A stretch of DNA of 64,000 nt from Variovorax sp. V213 (GCF_041154455.1 NZ_AP028664.1:1365001-1429000); one strand, 5' to 3'; shown: positions 1 to 8,654, numbered from the stretch's first letter. Notes: generated from the letters alone by a model not told the origin. A program made the numbers and translations.

Positions 1-1251
1 GCGGGCAATGGCCTGCAATGCAGCCTGCCGCTGCCGCACGATGCCAAGCTGCCCGAGCGCATCGCCGCTCGCCGCGGCCAGCGCCGCGGGCGTGGGAAAC
101 AACCGGTCCAGGCCGCCGATCGGCGTGGCAATCGGCTCGCCGAAAGCCTCGACCAGCCGCGAGCCCAGCGTGCGCGCTGCGGCCACCGTGATCTGCTGGC
201 CCAGTACCGCGCGCACCGCAAGCTCGAAGCCGTCGACCGTGCCGGGCACGCGCAGCCCGTCTCCATGCGGAAAAGCCTCGTGCAGCGCCGCGTTGATGGC
301 CATCGGCTCGGCATCGAGATCGAGCATGGCGCGTGCGCGGCTGATCACGATCGGCAGCGCCGCGGCCAGCGAATCGCTCACCGAGAGCAGCATCTGCTCG
401 CGCTCCATGTCGAAGCGCAGTTGCAGCCAGCCGGTATGCGTCTGTCCGCCTTGCTGCACGCGCAGCGTGCGGGCCAGGCGAACGAAGGTGGGCGTGCTGC
501 CCTTGGCGGGCGCCTTGCCGTCGGCCGTGCTTGCCACCTCGACACCGCGCAGTGCGCGCCGTGCAAAGAAGCCGAGCATCGCGTCCGCGTCATAGGGTGG
601 GCGAAAGCCCAGCCGCACTTCGATGGCCTTGCCTTCGCCGCCCCCTGCGCCGCCGGCGCGCCGCAGCGCACTGGGGTTGAGGCCGTAGTGCTCCACGAAG
701 GCCGCGTTGAAGCGGCGCACGCTCGCGAAGCCGCTGGCCAGTGCCACCTGCGTCATCGGCAGCCGCGTGTCGGCAATCAACTGCTTGGCGGCCAGCAGGC
801 GCCGCGTCTGCAGATATTGCAGCGGAGAGACGCCGAACTGCGCTTCGAAAATGCGCCGCAGATGACGGTCGCTCACGCCGAGCCGCGCCGCGATCTGCGC
901 CGCGCCCGGGCCTTCTTCGGCCCAGGCATCGGGTTCGTCGATGAGCCGCGCGGCCTGCAATGCGAGGATGCGCGAAGCGTCTTCGGTCGACCAGCTTGCA
1001 GCGCGCGGCGCCAGTTCGGGACGGCAGCGCAGGCAGGGGCGAAAGCCCTCGGCCTCGGCCTGCGCCGCATGGCGGAAGAACCTGCAGTTCTCGCGACGCG
1101 GCAGCTTCACGCGGCAGACCGGCCGGCAGTAGATGCCGGTGGAGGTCACCGCGGTGAAGAACGACCCGTCGAAGCGCGCATCGTGCGTCTTCATCGCCAG
1201 GTAGCAGGCGTCGCTCTCGAGCACTTCGGTGGAGGCATGAGGGGTAGGCAT
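1..1251 (-). CDS. Ada/AraC/AlkA fusion: DNA-3-methyladenine glycosylase with Ada-type regulator domain (partial, C-terminus off window)
   Basis: The reading frame is open from the ATG at 1249-1251 to the window edge, giving 417 residues with no stop, so the C-terminus is missing. Residues 1-80 match the Ada N-terminal zinc domain, with cysteine pairs YCRPVC (C42, C46) and RPCLRC (C73, C76). Residues about 90-195 are an AraC-type double helix-turn-helix. The rest matches AlkA: its N-terminal domain, then the HhH-GPD glycosylase fold beginning around GLRVPGTVDGFE. The catalytic aspartate would lie beyond the edge. In this family C42 accepts methyl from DNA phosphotriesters and turns the protein into an activator, while the AlkA part excises alkylated purines. 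No O6-methylguanine methyltransferase domain is present. Confidence 0.9.
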   Translation of the reverse strand, partial: MPTPHASTEVLESDACYLAMKTHDARFDGSFFTAVTSTGIYCRPVCRVKLPRRENCRFFRHAAQAEAEGFRPCLRCRPELAPRAASWSTEDASRILALQAARLIDEPDAWAEEGPGAAQIAARLGVSDRHLRRIFEAQFGVSPLQYLQTRRLLAAKQLIADTRLPMTQVALASGFASVRRFNAAFVEHYGLNPSALRRAGGAGGGEGKAIEVRLGFRPPYDADAMLGFFARRALRGVEVASTADGKAPAKGSTPTFVRLARTLRVQQGGQTHTGWLQLRFDMEREQMLLSVSDSLAAALPIVISRARAMLDLDAEPMAINAALHEAFPHGDGLRVPGTVDGFELAVRAVLGQQITVAAARTLGSRLVEAFGEPIATPIGGLDRLFPTPAALAAASGDALGQLGIVRQRQAALQAIAR

Positions 1252-1321
1252 GGGCAAATGATACGGTTTCGACTCGTTTCAACTAGCCGTTTTCGGACAT
1301 GTGGGCACCGGAACGCTTGCC

Positions 1322-1327
1322 TACAAT
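1322..1327 (+). promoter_or_regulatory. Candidate -10 element upstream of the phosphomannomutase gene
   Basis: TACAAT lies 36 bases before the ATG in the 112-base gap between two divergent genes. No good -35 box is at standard spacing. The same CCTACAAT context recurs at 16257-16264 upstream of another gene. Confidence 0.4.
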
Positions 1328-1363
1328 GGCCCGGTCTCCAGAACCTACAGGGAATGCCACTTC

Positions 1364-2746
1364 ATGCAACTCAGTGCATCGATTTTCAAGGCCTATGACA
1401 TTCGAGGCGTGGTACCCGTCACGCTCGATGCAGAGGTCGCAGAAGCGCTCGGCCGGGCCTTTGGCAGCGCTGCCCGCGCGGCCGGTGAAAAGACCGTGGC
1501 CGTGGGTCGCGACGGCCGCCTGTCCGGCCCCGCGCTCGTCGAGGCATTGATCAGCGGCCTGGTCGCCACCGGCGTCGAGGTGATCGACGTGGGGGCGGTG
1601 ACCACGCCCATGCTTTACTTTGCGGCCCACACGCTGTGCTCGAGCGGCATCCAGGTCACGGGCAGCCACAACCCCAAGGACTACAACGGCTTCAAGATGG
1701 TGCTGGCGGGGCGCGCCATCTACGGCGAGGAGATCCAGGGCCTGCGCAAGGTGATGGAAGAAGGCACCGCCAGGCTCGCACCCGGCGGCAGCGTGCGCAA
1801 GGTCGACGTGACCGATGCCTACGTGCAGCGCATCGTCGGCGACATCAAGCTGGCGCGTCCGCTCAAGATCGTGGTCGATTCCGGCAACGGCATCGCGGGC
1901 GCAACGGCACCGGCCATCTTCCGCGCCATCGGCTGCGAAGTGACCGAGCTGTTCAGCGAGGTCGACGGCGACTTCCCCAATCACCACCCCGACCCGAGCA
2001 AGCCCGAGAACCTCAAGGACCTGATGGCCGCGCTGGCCGCGGGCGATGCCGAACTGGGCCTGGCCTTCGACGGCGACGGCGACCGCCTGGGCATCGTCAC
2101 CAAGGACGGGCAGAACATCTTCCCCGACCGCCAGATGCAGCTCTTTGCGCAGGACGTGCTCTCGCGCGTGCCGGGCGGCACCATCGTGTACGACGTCAAG
2201 TGCTCGCAGCGCCTGGCGCCGGCCATCGAGGCCGCGGGCGGCAAGCCCATGATCTTCAAGACCGGCCATTCGCTGATCAAGGCCAAGATGAAGGAAATCG
2301 ATTCGCCGCTCGGCGGCGAGATGAGCGGCCACATCTTCTTCAAGGAACGCTGGTTCGGCTTCGACGATGGCACCTATGCCGGCTGCCGACTGCTCGAGAT
2401 CCTGAGCAAGACGCCGAACGCGAGCGACACGCTCAACGCACTGCCCACGAGCTTCTCGACGCCCGAACTCAACGTGAAGTGCGCCGAAGGCGAACCGCAC
2501 GCGGTGGTCGAAAAACTCGTTGCCGGCGCGAGCTTCGCGGCACCCGCGGTGGTCTCGACCATCGACGGCCTGCGCGTCGACTGGCCCGACGGCTTCGGGC
2601 TCATTCGCGCTTCCAACACCACGCCGGTGCTGGTGCTGCGCTTCGAGGGCCAGACCGATGCGGCCCTGAAGCGCATCGAAGCCGAAATGCTCGCGCTCCT
2701 TCGAACCGTCAAAGCCGACGCGACGCTGGCCGAAGCGTCGCACTGA
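1364..2746 (+). CDS. Phosphomannomutase/phosphoglucomutase
   Basis: A 460-residue alpha-D-phosphohexomutase interconverting mannose-6-P/mannose-1-P and glucose-6-P/glucose-1-P, supplying nucleotide-sugar precursors for LPS and exopolysaccharide. All four active-site loops are visible: the phosphoserine loop TGSHNPKDYNG (S101), the magnesium loop DGDGDR (236-240), the sugar-binding GEMSGH (318-323) and the C-terminal phosphate loop RASNTTP. Length fits the AlgC/ManB group. The frame stays open upstream, but the start at 1364 (MQLSASIFKAYDIRG) is where family similarity begins. It sits five bases upstream of waaA, probably in one transcription unit. Confidence 0.93.
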   Translation: MQLSASIFKAYDIRGVVPVTLDAEVAEALGRAFGSAARAAGEKTVAVGRDGRLSGPALVEALISGLVATGVEVIDVGAVTTPMLYFAAHTLCSSGIQVTGSHNPKDYNGFKMVLAGRAIYGEEIQGLRKVMEEGTARLAPGGSVRKVDVTDAYVQRIVGDIKLARPLKIVVDSGNGIAGATAPAIFRAIGCEVTELFSEVDGDFPNHHPDPSKPENLKDLMAALAAGDAELGLAFDGDGDRLGIVTKDGQNIFPDRQMQLFAQDVLSRVPGGTIVYDVKCSQRLAPAIEAAGGKPMIFKTGHSLIKAKMKEIDSPLGGEMSGHIFFKERWFGFDDGTYAGCRLLEILSKTPNASDTLNALPTSFSTPELNVKCAEGEPHAVVEKLVAGASFAAPAVVSTIDGLRVDWPDGFGLIRASNTTPVLVLRFEGQTDAALKRIEAEMLALLRTVKADATLAEASH

Positions 2747-2751
2747 GCCCC

Positions 2752-4128
2752 GTGCGTTCGCTGCTGCTGCGCCTCTACGGCGCCTTCACCACCGTTGTGC
2801 AACCGCTGGTTCGCCGCAAGCTGCGGCGCCGCGCGGTGGCCGAGCCCGGCTACGCCGTGGCCGTCGAGGAGCGCTTCGGCCATTACGACGATGCAACCAC
2901 CGGCGAGGGCCAGTGCTGGGTGCATGCGGTGTCGCTCGGCGAGACCCGCGCGGCCGCCATCCTGATTGCGGAACTGCGCAGGCAGTATCCGGGCATCCCG
3001 ATCCTGCTCACGCATGGCACGGCCACGGGCCGGGAAGAGGGCGCCAAGCTGCTCGAACCCGGCGATACGCAGGTCTGGCAGCCGTGGGACACGCCGGGCG
3101 CCGTGGCGCGCTTTCTCGATCGCTTCCAGCCGCGCATCGGCGTGCTGATGGAAACCGAAGTCTGGCCCGAGATGGCCGCCGCCTGCGCCGAGCGCCGCAT
3201 TCCGCTGGTGCTGGCCAATGCGCGGCTCAACGAGAAATCGCTGGCCGCGGCCGAACGCCTCGGCTGGCTGGCGCGGCCTGCGTACTCGGCGCTCGCCGCC
3301 GTGTGGGCTCAGACCGAAGCCGATGCGCACCGGCTGGTGTCGCTCGGCGCCAAGGTGGCCGGCATCTACGGCAACCTCAAGTTCGATGCCTCGCCCGATG
3401 CGCGCCAGCTCTCCACCGCCGTGGCGCTGCGCGAACGCCTGCCGCGGCCCATGGTGGTGCTTGCGAGTTCGCGCGATGGCGAGGAGCGCATGCTGCTCGA
3501 GGTGCTCAAGCGCTTTGGCGCCACTTCGCCCGTGCCGCCCGAGCAGGGTGCGATCCGTTCGATTTCCAAGCGCGTGCACGACGTGCAATGGATGATCGTG
3601 CCGCGCCACCCTCAGCGCTTCGACGAAGTGGCCGCGCTGATCGAATCGCAGGGCTTTGCGGTCGCGCGCCGCAGCGCCGCGGGCGAACCGGCCGAAGCCG
3701 AGATCTGGCTCGGCGACTCACTTGGCGAAATGGCGCTTTACTACGGCCTGGCCGATGTCGCGCTGCTCGGCGGAAGCTTCGAGCCGCTGGGCGGTCAGAA
3801 CCTCATCGAGCCCGCCGCGTGCGGTTGCCCGGTGGTCATGGGCCCATCGACCTTCAACTTTGCCGAGGCGGCGCAGCTGTCGCTCGCGGCCGGAGCCTCC
3901 TTGCGCGTCGAGAACATGGAGCAGGCCGTGACCGCGGCGCTCAAGCTGGTGGAGAACCCCGAACGCCGCGCCGTCATGGCGCAGGCTGCGCTGGCATTCT
4001 CGTCGTCGAACCGCGGCGCGGCCGAACGTACGGCGGCGGCAGTGCTGGCCATTGCGCAGGCCGCGGACCCCGTGGCGACCGAGGCCGCACCGCTCGACGA
4101 TTCGAGGGCGGAGCCAACGCTCGAATAG
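2752..4128 (+). CDS. waaA: 3-deoxy-D-manno-octulosonic acid (Kdo) transferase
   Basis: A membrane-anchored GT30 glycosyltransferase that adds Kdo from CMP-Kdo to lipid A precursor at the inner membrane. Recognised by the N-terminal hydrophobic segment, HAVSLGETRAA, the ETEVWPEM region, NARLNEKS and the C-terminal nucleotide-sugar site with GGSFEPLGGQNLIEP. At 458 residues it is slightly longer than usual (about 425); the extra residues sit near EQGAIRSISKRVHD and at the tail. I chose the GTG at 2752, five bases after the mutase stop, because the first conserved residues follow at once. It implies translational coupling. A longer in-frame upstream reading only shadows the mutase gene. Confidence 0.92.
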   Translation: MRSLLLRLYGAFTTVVQPLVRRKLRRRAVAEPGYAVAVEERFGHYDDATTGEGQCWVHAVSLGETRAAAILIAELRRQYPGIPILLTHGTATGREEGAKLLEPGDTQVWQPWDTPGAVARFLDRFQPRIGVLMETEVWPEMAAACAERRIPLVLANARLNEKSLAAAERLGWLARPAYSALAAVWAQTEADAHRLVSLGAKVAGIYGNLKFDASPDARQLSTAVALRERLPRPMVVLASSRDGEERMLLEVLKRFGATSPVPPEQGAIRSISKRVHDVQWMIVPRHPQRFDEVAALIESQGFAVARRSAAGEPAEAEIWLGDSLGEMALYYGLADVALLGGSFEPLGGQNLIEPAACGCPVVMGPSTFNFAEAAQLSLAAGASLRVENMEQAVTAALKLVENPERRAVMAQAALAFSSSNRGAAERTAAAVLAIAQAADPVATEAAPLDDSRAEPTLE

Positions 4129-4161
4129 TCTCGCCCCTGAGCCTGGTGGCGAGCCAGATCC

Positions 4162-5706
4162 CTAGCGCACCGGCGGGTTCAGGATGACCGGCGGCGGCGG
4201 TGCCGAAGGCATCGTCGGTGCCGGCGGGTTGAATGGCGGTACCGCGACCGGCGGCACGACCGGAATGCTGGGTGGCGTGACCGGCACGGCCTGCGGCCGC
4301 TCGCCGGGCGATGGCGATGGCGATGGCGATGGCGATGGGGTGCTTCCATTCTTCGCCAGCGTCGCATTGATCGCGTTCATGTCTTCAACGGTGAGCGTGC
4401 CGTTGGCCTGGCGCAGCTTCAGGTTGCCGAGCAGCACGTTGTAGCGCGCCTGCGCGAGATCGCGCTTGGTCTGGAACAACTGGCTCTGCGAATTGAGCAC
4501 GTCGATGTTGATGCGCACGCCCACCTGGTAGCCGAGCCGGTTGGCATCGAGCGCGCTCTGGCTCGAGGCCTCGGCCGCTTCGAGTGCCTTCACCTGACCC
4601 GCGCCGGAGACCAGCCCGAGGTAGGCCGCGCGCGTGGCCTGCGCCACGCTGCGGCGGGTGCCTTCGAGCACGCTGCGCGACTGGTCTTCGAGCGCGAGCG
4701 TTTCCTTGATTCGGTTCTCGGTGGCAAAGCCCGCGAACAGCGGCAGGTTGAACACCACGCCCACGGACGCGGCGTTGACGCGCGTGCCGACGGTGCTGGT
4801 GCTGGTGCCGTTGGGATTGCGCGTGATGTTGTAGCCCAGGTTGGCGTCGAGCGTGGGCTTGTGGCCGGCTTCGGCCTTGCGTATTTCCAGCCCCGCAACG
4901 TCCAGGCCGAGTCGCGCCTGGCGGATGGCGGGGTGCACTTCGTCGGCTTGCGCAACCCAGGCTTCGATGTTGGCCGGCAGGGCCATGGGCAACACCACGG
5001 GCTGTGCCAGCGGCACCGGCACGCTGCCGGGGCGGCCGACCAGCTGGTCGAGCACCACCTTCTTCACCTGCAGGTCGTTCTCGGCCGCAATTTCCTGCGC
5101 AATGACGAGGTCGTAGCGGGCCTGTGCTTCGCGCGTGTCGGTGATGGTGGAGGTGCCGACCTCGAAGTTGCGCTTGGCCGATGCGAGCTGCTCGGCCACG
5201 GCCACCTTCTGCGCGCGCACCAGCGTCAGGCTGTCCTGGCTCGCGAGCACGTCGAAGTACGCCTGGCTCACGCGGACGATCAGGTCCTGCTCGGCCGTGG
5301 TGAGCACCGCCTCGGCGATTTCGGCCTGGCGCTTGCCCTGCTCGTAAGCGGCCCAATTGGCGGGCCGGTAGAGCGGCTGCGTGGCGTTGACGCCGACGTT
5401 CTGCGTGGTGAAGTCGCGCGGCGTCGTCGTTCCGCGGCCGGCGCCGGTGAGAGTGTCGATGTCCAGGGTGTTGCGCGTCGCGCCGGCCGTGAGCCCCACG
5501 GCCGGAAGGATGCCGGCCTTGGCCTGCGCGGCGCGCGCCACGCTTGCGTCGTACTGGGCCCGGGCGCCCTGGTAGGTGGCATCGAAGCCGCGTGCGGAAT
5601 CGTAGAGTTCGTTCAGTGTCTGGCCTTGGGCCGGCAGCGCGAGCAGGGTGGCAAAGAGACTTGCGAGCGCTGCGGAAAGAGGCATAAGCCTGGGCCTGGA
5701 AGGCAT
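4162..5706 (-). CDS. TolC family outer membrane protein
   Basis: A 514-residue outer membrane efflux protein of the TolC family, the exit duct for tripartite pumps or type I secretion. The signal peptide ends near ALPAQG, and two OEP repeats follow (LNELYDSARGFDATYQGARAQ onward, then KAEAGHKPTLDANLGYN). An AAGGA ribosome site precedes the ATG. After the barrel/helix region ends near residue 445, the protein carries a low-complexity tail of about 65 residues starting with five Pro-Ser pairs and rich in Pro, Val and Ala, absent from standard TolC. Rhodanese and pcm lie upstream on the same strand, an arrangement common in Burkholderiales. Confidence 0.9.
   Translation of the reverse strand: MPSRPRLMPLSAALASLFATLLALPAQGQTLNELYDSARGFDATYQGARAQYDASVARAAQAKAGILPAVGLTAGATRNTLDIDTLTGAGRGTTTPRDFTTQNVGVNATQPLYRPANWAAYEQGKRQAEIAEAVLTTAEQDLIVRVSQAYFDVLASQDSLTLVRAQKVAVAEQLASAKRNFEVGTSTITDTREAQARYDLVIAQEIAAENDLQVKKVVLDQLVGRPGSVPVPLAQPVVLPMALPANIEAWVAQADEVHPAIRQARLGLDVAGLEIRKAEAGHKPTLDANLGYNITRNPNGTSTSTVGTRVNAASVGVVFNLPLFAGFATENRIKETLALEDQSRSVLEGTRRSVAQATRAAYLGLVSGAGQVKALEAAEASSQSALDANRLGYQVGVRINIDVLNSQSQLFQTKRDLAQARYNVLLGNLKLRQANGTLTVEDMNAINATLAKNGSTPSPSPSPSPSPGERPQAVPVTPPSIPVVPPVAVPPFNPPAPTMPSAPPPPVILNPPVR
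4309..4338. repeat. Five tandem copies of a 6-base unit (CGATGG)
   Basis: Five perfect CGATGG units in a row. On the minus strand they read as CCATCG and encode five Pro-Ser pairs in the tail of the TolC-type protein. Copy-number change would keep the frame. Confidence 0.95.
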
Positions 5707-5727
5707 TGAACGTCCTTGAAGAAAGAA

Positions 5728-6066
5728 TCAGTAGCGCGGCACGGTGGGGTCGTGCTGCGCGGACCAGGCGTCGATGCCGCCGGCCACGTTGGCCAGCTCG
5801 GCAAAGCCGTTCTGGCTCAGGAAGGCCGCCACCCGCTGGCTGCGCGCGCCGTGATGGCAAAGGCACGCGATGCGCTGGCCTTCGCCGAGCTCCGAAAGGC
5901 GCGCCGGGATCTCGTTCATCGGAATGGCGACCAGCGTGAAGCCCTGGGGGGCGACGCTCGCCGTCTGCAGCTCCCAGGGTTCGCGCACGTCGAGCAGGAC
6001 GGGCGCCGCGCCGGGGTTCTGCGCATACCAGGCGGCCAGGTCGGCGGGGCGGACTTGATCGATCAT
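5728..6066 (-). CDS. Rhodanese-like domain protein
   Basis: A 112-residue single-domain rhodanese with the active-site loop CHHGARS, where the cysteine is the likely persulfide carrier, preceded by VLLDVREPWE. Family members transfer sulfane sulfur; the in vivo acceptor here is unknown. An in-frame extension to 6159 exists, but MIDQVRPADL at 6066 fits the domain start, since the added residues would overlap pcm and resemble nothing. It lies 14 bases after pcm and 21 bases before the tolC start, so the three genes probably form one unit. Confidence 0.88.
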   Translation of the reverse strand: MIDQVRPADLAAWYAQNPGAAPVLLDVREPWELQTASVAPQGFTLVAIPMNEIPARLSELGEGQRIACLCHHGARSQRVAAFLSQNGFAELANVAGGIDAWSAQHDPTVPRY

Positions 6067-6080
6067 GCGGTGGTACCCGT

Positions 6081-6758
6081 TCAGAACGAGAAGCGCGAAG
6101 GCTCGGGGAAATTGAGCAGCCGCGGTGCCACGGTGTCCCACGGCTGGATGGTGTCCCACTTGCTTTCGCTGGTGCGGGTGACGAAGTGGGCGCGCATCAT
6201 CGGTTCGTCGCCCACGATGGCGGCCAGCCGGCCGCCCACCTTGAGCGAGCCGAGCAGGTTCTGCGGAATGCGCGCCACGGAGCCGCTGAGCACGATCACG
6301 TCGAAGCTCGGGCCGCTCGGCAGCGGCACGGCGCCGTCGGCATTGCGCACCTCGACATTGGCCACGCCGTTCTGGCGCAGCGTTTCGGCGGCGCGGGCGG
6401 CCAGCACAGGGTCGATTTCGAGCGACAGCACCTGGGCCGCGCGATGGGCGAGCAGGGCGGCCATGAAGCCCGACCCGGTGCCGATCTCGAGCACCGACTC
6501 GTGCTTTTGCACGTGCAGGTCCTGCAGCATGCGTGCCTCGACCTTGGGCGAGAGCATCACCTGGCCGGGAACGGAGCCGTCGCCGAGCGGAATTTCCATG
6601 TCGAAGAATGCCAGGCCGCGATGCGCGGGCGGCACGTAGTCCTCGCGCCGGATGTGGGCCAGCAGGTCGAGAACTTCCAGGTCCAGCACATCCCAGGGCC
6701 GGATCTGCTGTTCGATCATGTTGAAGCGCAAGCGCTCGAGGGTGGGGGTCGGGTTCAT
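6081..6758 (-). CDS. pcm: Protein-L-isoaspartate O-methyltransferase
   Basis: A 225-residue SAM-dependent methyltransferase that methylates isoaspartyl residues so that damaged proteins can be repaired. The SAM site is VLEIGTGSGFMAALLA (about 89-104), preceded by the family's MLSPKVEARML segment. The start MNPTPTLERLRFNMIEQQIRPWD matches the usual N-terminus. Some betaproteobacterial members of this group are annotated only as methyltransferases, so the isoaspartyl specificity is by family. First gene of the pcm-rhodanese-tolC group. Confidence 0.88.
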   Translation of the reverse strand: MNPTPTLERLRFNMIEQQIRPWDVLDLEVLDLLAHIRREDYVPPAHRGLAFFDMEIPLGDGSVPGQVMLSPKVEARMLQDLHVQKHESVLEIGTGSGFMAALLAHRAAQVLSLEIDPVLAARAAETLRQNGVANVEVRNADGAVPLPSGPSFDVIVLSGSVARIPQNLLGSLKVGGRLAAIVGDEPMMRAHFVTRTSESKWDTIQPWDTVAPRLLNFPEPSRFSF

Positions 6759-6795
6759 GGGGGCTTTTCCTTGTGGGGCTCAGGACAAACCTTCA

Positions 6796-6801
6796 ATTTT
6801 A
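6796..6801 (-). promoter_or_regulatory. Candidate -10 element for pcm
   Basis: On the minus strand TAAAAT lies about 38 bases upstream of the pcm ATG, in an AT-rich pocket of an otherwise GC-rich gap. No convincing -35 box was found. Confidence 0.35.
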
Positions 6802-6847
6802 GGTTGCCCGGCCCCGGCCCGCGGGAGACTTGCCATCCATTTGCATG

Positions 6848-7525
6848 TCATGCCGCTGCTCCGGGCCGCCGTGTAAGGCCGTACAGCACCGTCTCGGCCT
6901 GCGTGGCAAGGAATTTTTCAGGGTCGAGCGAGGCTTGCCCGTCGACGCAGACCATGGCCGAGTGCTTCCACAGCATGAGGAAGATCATGGGCGCGACCAC
7001 GGCGTAGATGGCATGGTCGACGTCGACTGGCGCGAATTCGCCCCGGTCGATGCCGCGCTGCAGGATGCGCCGCAGCAGCGTGTGGCCGGGACGGACCACC
7101 TCCTGGCGATAGAACTCGGCCAACTCGGGAAAATTGGCGCCTTCGCTCATCATGAGCTTGGTCAGGCCCGACGCCTTGGTCATGCCGACCCGCTCCCACC
7201 AGATGCGCATGCAATAGCGCAGCATGTCGGCCGTGGTGCCCTCGAAGGCCTCGAACTCGTCGTTCCACTCGGTGAACCGGCCGCTGAGGTTCTCGACCAC
7301 CACGGCCTTGAAGAGCTCTTCCTTGCTTGGAAAATAAAGAAAGAGGGTGCCTTTGGAGACCCCCGCGCGGGCCGCGACTTCCTCCGAGCGGGTGGCGGCA
7401 AAGCCTTTTTCGACGAACAGGTCGAGCGCCGCCGCCAGCAGCTCGCCGGGACGCGCCTCCTTGCGGCGCTCGCGTTTGGAGCGCACCGGGCAGAGCTTGT
7501 CGGCAAGGAAGCGGGGCGTGGGCAT
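6848..7525 (-). CDS. TetR/AcrR family transcriptional regulator
   Basis: A 225-residue one-component repressor. The N-terminal DNA-binding domain shows RSEEVAARAGVSKGTLFLYFPSKEEL, the typical TetR helix-turn-helix. The C-terminal ligand domain is hydrophobic and helical with no recognisable ligand signature. The start at 7525 (MPTPRFLADK) is preferred over an in-frame upstream start, which would run into the control region. It is divergent from msrA with about 100 bases between, so autoregulation and perhaps control of msrA are likely. Confidence 0.88.
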   Translation of the reverse strand: MPTPRFLADKLCPVRSKRERRKEARPGELLAAALDLFVEKGFAATRSEEVAARAGVSKGTLFLYFPSKEELFKAVVVENLSGRFTEWNDEFEAFEGTTADMLRYCMRIWWERVGMTKASGLTKLMMSEGANFPELAEFYRQEVVRPGHTLLRRILQRGIDRGEFAPVDVDHAIYAVVAPMIFLMLWKHSAMVCVDGQASLDPEKFLATQAETVLYGLTRRPGAAA

Positions 7526-7535
7526 GAAATTAATG

Positions 7536-7549
7536 ACTGATGGGTTAGT
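7536..7549. promoter_or_regulatory. Candidate TetR operator in the tetR-msrA gap
   Basis: ACTGATGGGTTAGT is an imperfect dyad (ACTnA...TnAGT), placed 11 bases before the TetR start codon and 78 bases before msrA. This position suits autorepression. Confidence 0.4.
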
Positions 7550-7626
7550 AATATAGTGACCGGCATCGGAGCCGTCAAGCCGCGACAATATCGGGTTCGC
7601 CTTTTCCCCACCTGCCGGAGCAGCCC

Positions 7627-8178
7627 ATGACTTCCTCACCGTCGCCAACCGAAACCATCGTGCTCGGCGGGGGCTGCTTCTGGTGCACCGAGGCCGTGTT
7701 CGACCGCGTGCAAGGCGTGGTGGACGTCGAATCAGGCTACTGCAATGGCCAGACCGTCAACCCCAGCTACGAGCAGGTCTGCACCGGCCGCACCGGGCAT
7801 GCGGAAGTGGTGAAGGTCGAATTCGACCCCGCCATCATCAGCCTGCGCGAAATTCTCGAGATCTTTTTCGTGGTGCACGATCCCACGACCTTGAACCGCC
7901 AGGGCAACGACGCCGGCACGCAATACCGCAGCGGCATCTATTTCACGAGCGATGCGCAAAAGCAGGTGGCTCAGGAGGTCATCCGCGAGATCGATGCGAG
8001 CAAGACCTACGGCTCGCCCATCGTGACCGAGGTGGCGCCGCTCGCCAACTACTCGACGGCCGAGGCCTATCACCAGGACTATTTCCTGAACAACCCCAAC
8101 CAGGGCTACTGCGCCTTCGTGGTCGGCCCCAAGGTCGAGAAGTTCCAGAAGACCTTCGCGTCCCGGGTCAAGGGCTGA
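7627..8178 (+). CDS. msrA: Peptide-methionine (S)-S-oxide reductase
   Basis: A 183-residue MsrA reducing S-methionine sulfoxide in proteins. The catalytic motif GGGCFWCTEAVF places the nucleophile at C17, with C20 close by. A C-terminal cysteine in NQGYCAFV is the likely resolving residue. The region TGHAEVVKVEFDP and the tail NYSTAEAYHQDYF are typical. No signal peptide, so cytoplasmic. Divergent from a TetR gene. Confidence 0.95.
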   Translation: MTSSPSPTETIVLGGGCFWCTEAVFDRVQGVVDVESGYCNGQTVNPSYEQVCTGRTGHAEVVKVEFDPAIISLREILEIFFVVHDPTTLNRQGNDAGTQYRSGIYFTSDAQKQVAQEVIREIDASKTYGSPIVTEVAPLANYSTAEAYHQDYFLNNPNQGYCAFVVGPKVEKFQKTFASRVKG

Positions 8179-8202
8179 TCGCTCATCAAGGCCCTGCTTC
8201 CC

Positions 8203-8610
8203 GTGCACATCGCGCTCAGTCCAACGCCGAACCGGTCGATCCTGTCGACCCGCGCGATCGCCATCGCGCTGGTGGTCGCGCTGTGGTTCGCGGGCACGCT
8301 GGGGCTCATGCACCGGACGATGCACGTGCCCGGCCTGGGGCACGCCCATGCGGCTGCCACAGTCCAGGCCGATCAACCGGAGGGCGCGCAGGAGCATGCG
8401 GCCCGCGGCATCGGCGGCCTGTTCGGCGACCACTCCGATGCCGAATGCCGGCTGTACGACCAGTTGTCGCACGGCTCGGGCGCGTTGGGCGTTCCGATGG
8501 TGGCGCTGCCGGTGCTGCTGCCGTCCGCCACCTTTGCCTATCTGCAGGGCGAAGCCATCGCCCGCTGGGTTGCGCTGTTCGACGCGCGCGGCCCGCCTTC
8601 CACTCGCTGA
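8203..8610 (+). CDS. DUF2946-like membrane/periplasmic protein next to a TonB receptor
   Basis: A 135-residue protein with one N-terminal hydrophobic segment (AIAIALVVALWFAGTLGLM) followed by a His-rich stretch (MHRTMHVPGLGHAHAA) and DHSDAECRLYDQLSHG, ending ARGPP. These features resemble the DUF2946 family often found beside metal TonB receptors; I recognise this from memory of the family, not from a search. The GTG at 8203 is the first plausible start; no strong ribosome site supports it. The 81-base gap to the receptor suggests co-transcription and a role in metal handling, inferred only. Confidence 0.6.
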   Translation: MHIALSPTPNRSILSTRAIAIALVVALWFAGTLGLMHRTMHVPGLGHAHAAATVQADQPEGAQEHAARGIGGLFGDHSDAECRLYDQLSHGSGALGVPMVALPVLLPSATFAYLQGEAIARWVALFDARGPPSTR

Positions 8611-8634
8611 ATCTTCCCTGTGTTCCGGTTGCTG

Positions 8635-8654
8635 CACCCGCGCCTCTGCGGGTG
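8635..8654 (+). other. Perfect 7-bp stem-loop between the DUF2946-like gene and the receptor
   Basis: CACCCGC and GCGGGTG enclose a 6-base loop. No T-run follows, so it is not a classical terminator. It could shape or process the two-gene transcript. Confidence 0.4.

Noticed and set aside
1636..2751. In-frame upstream extension of waaA to give an 830-residue protein
   Set aside because: The extra part reads through the phosphomutase gene in a wrong frame and is Arg-rich nonsense.
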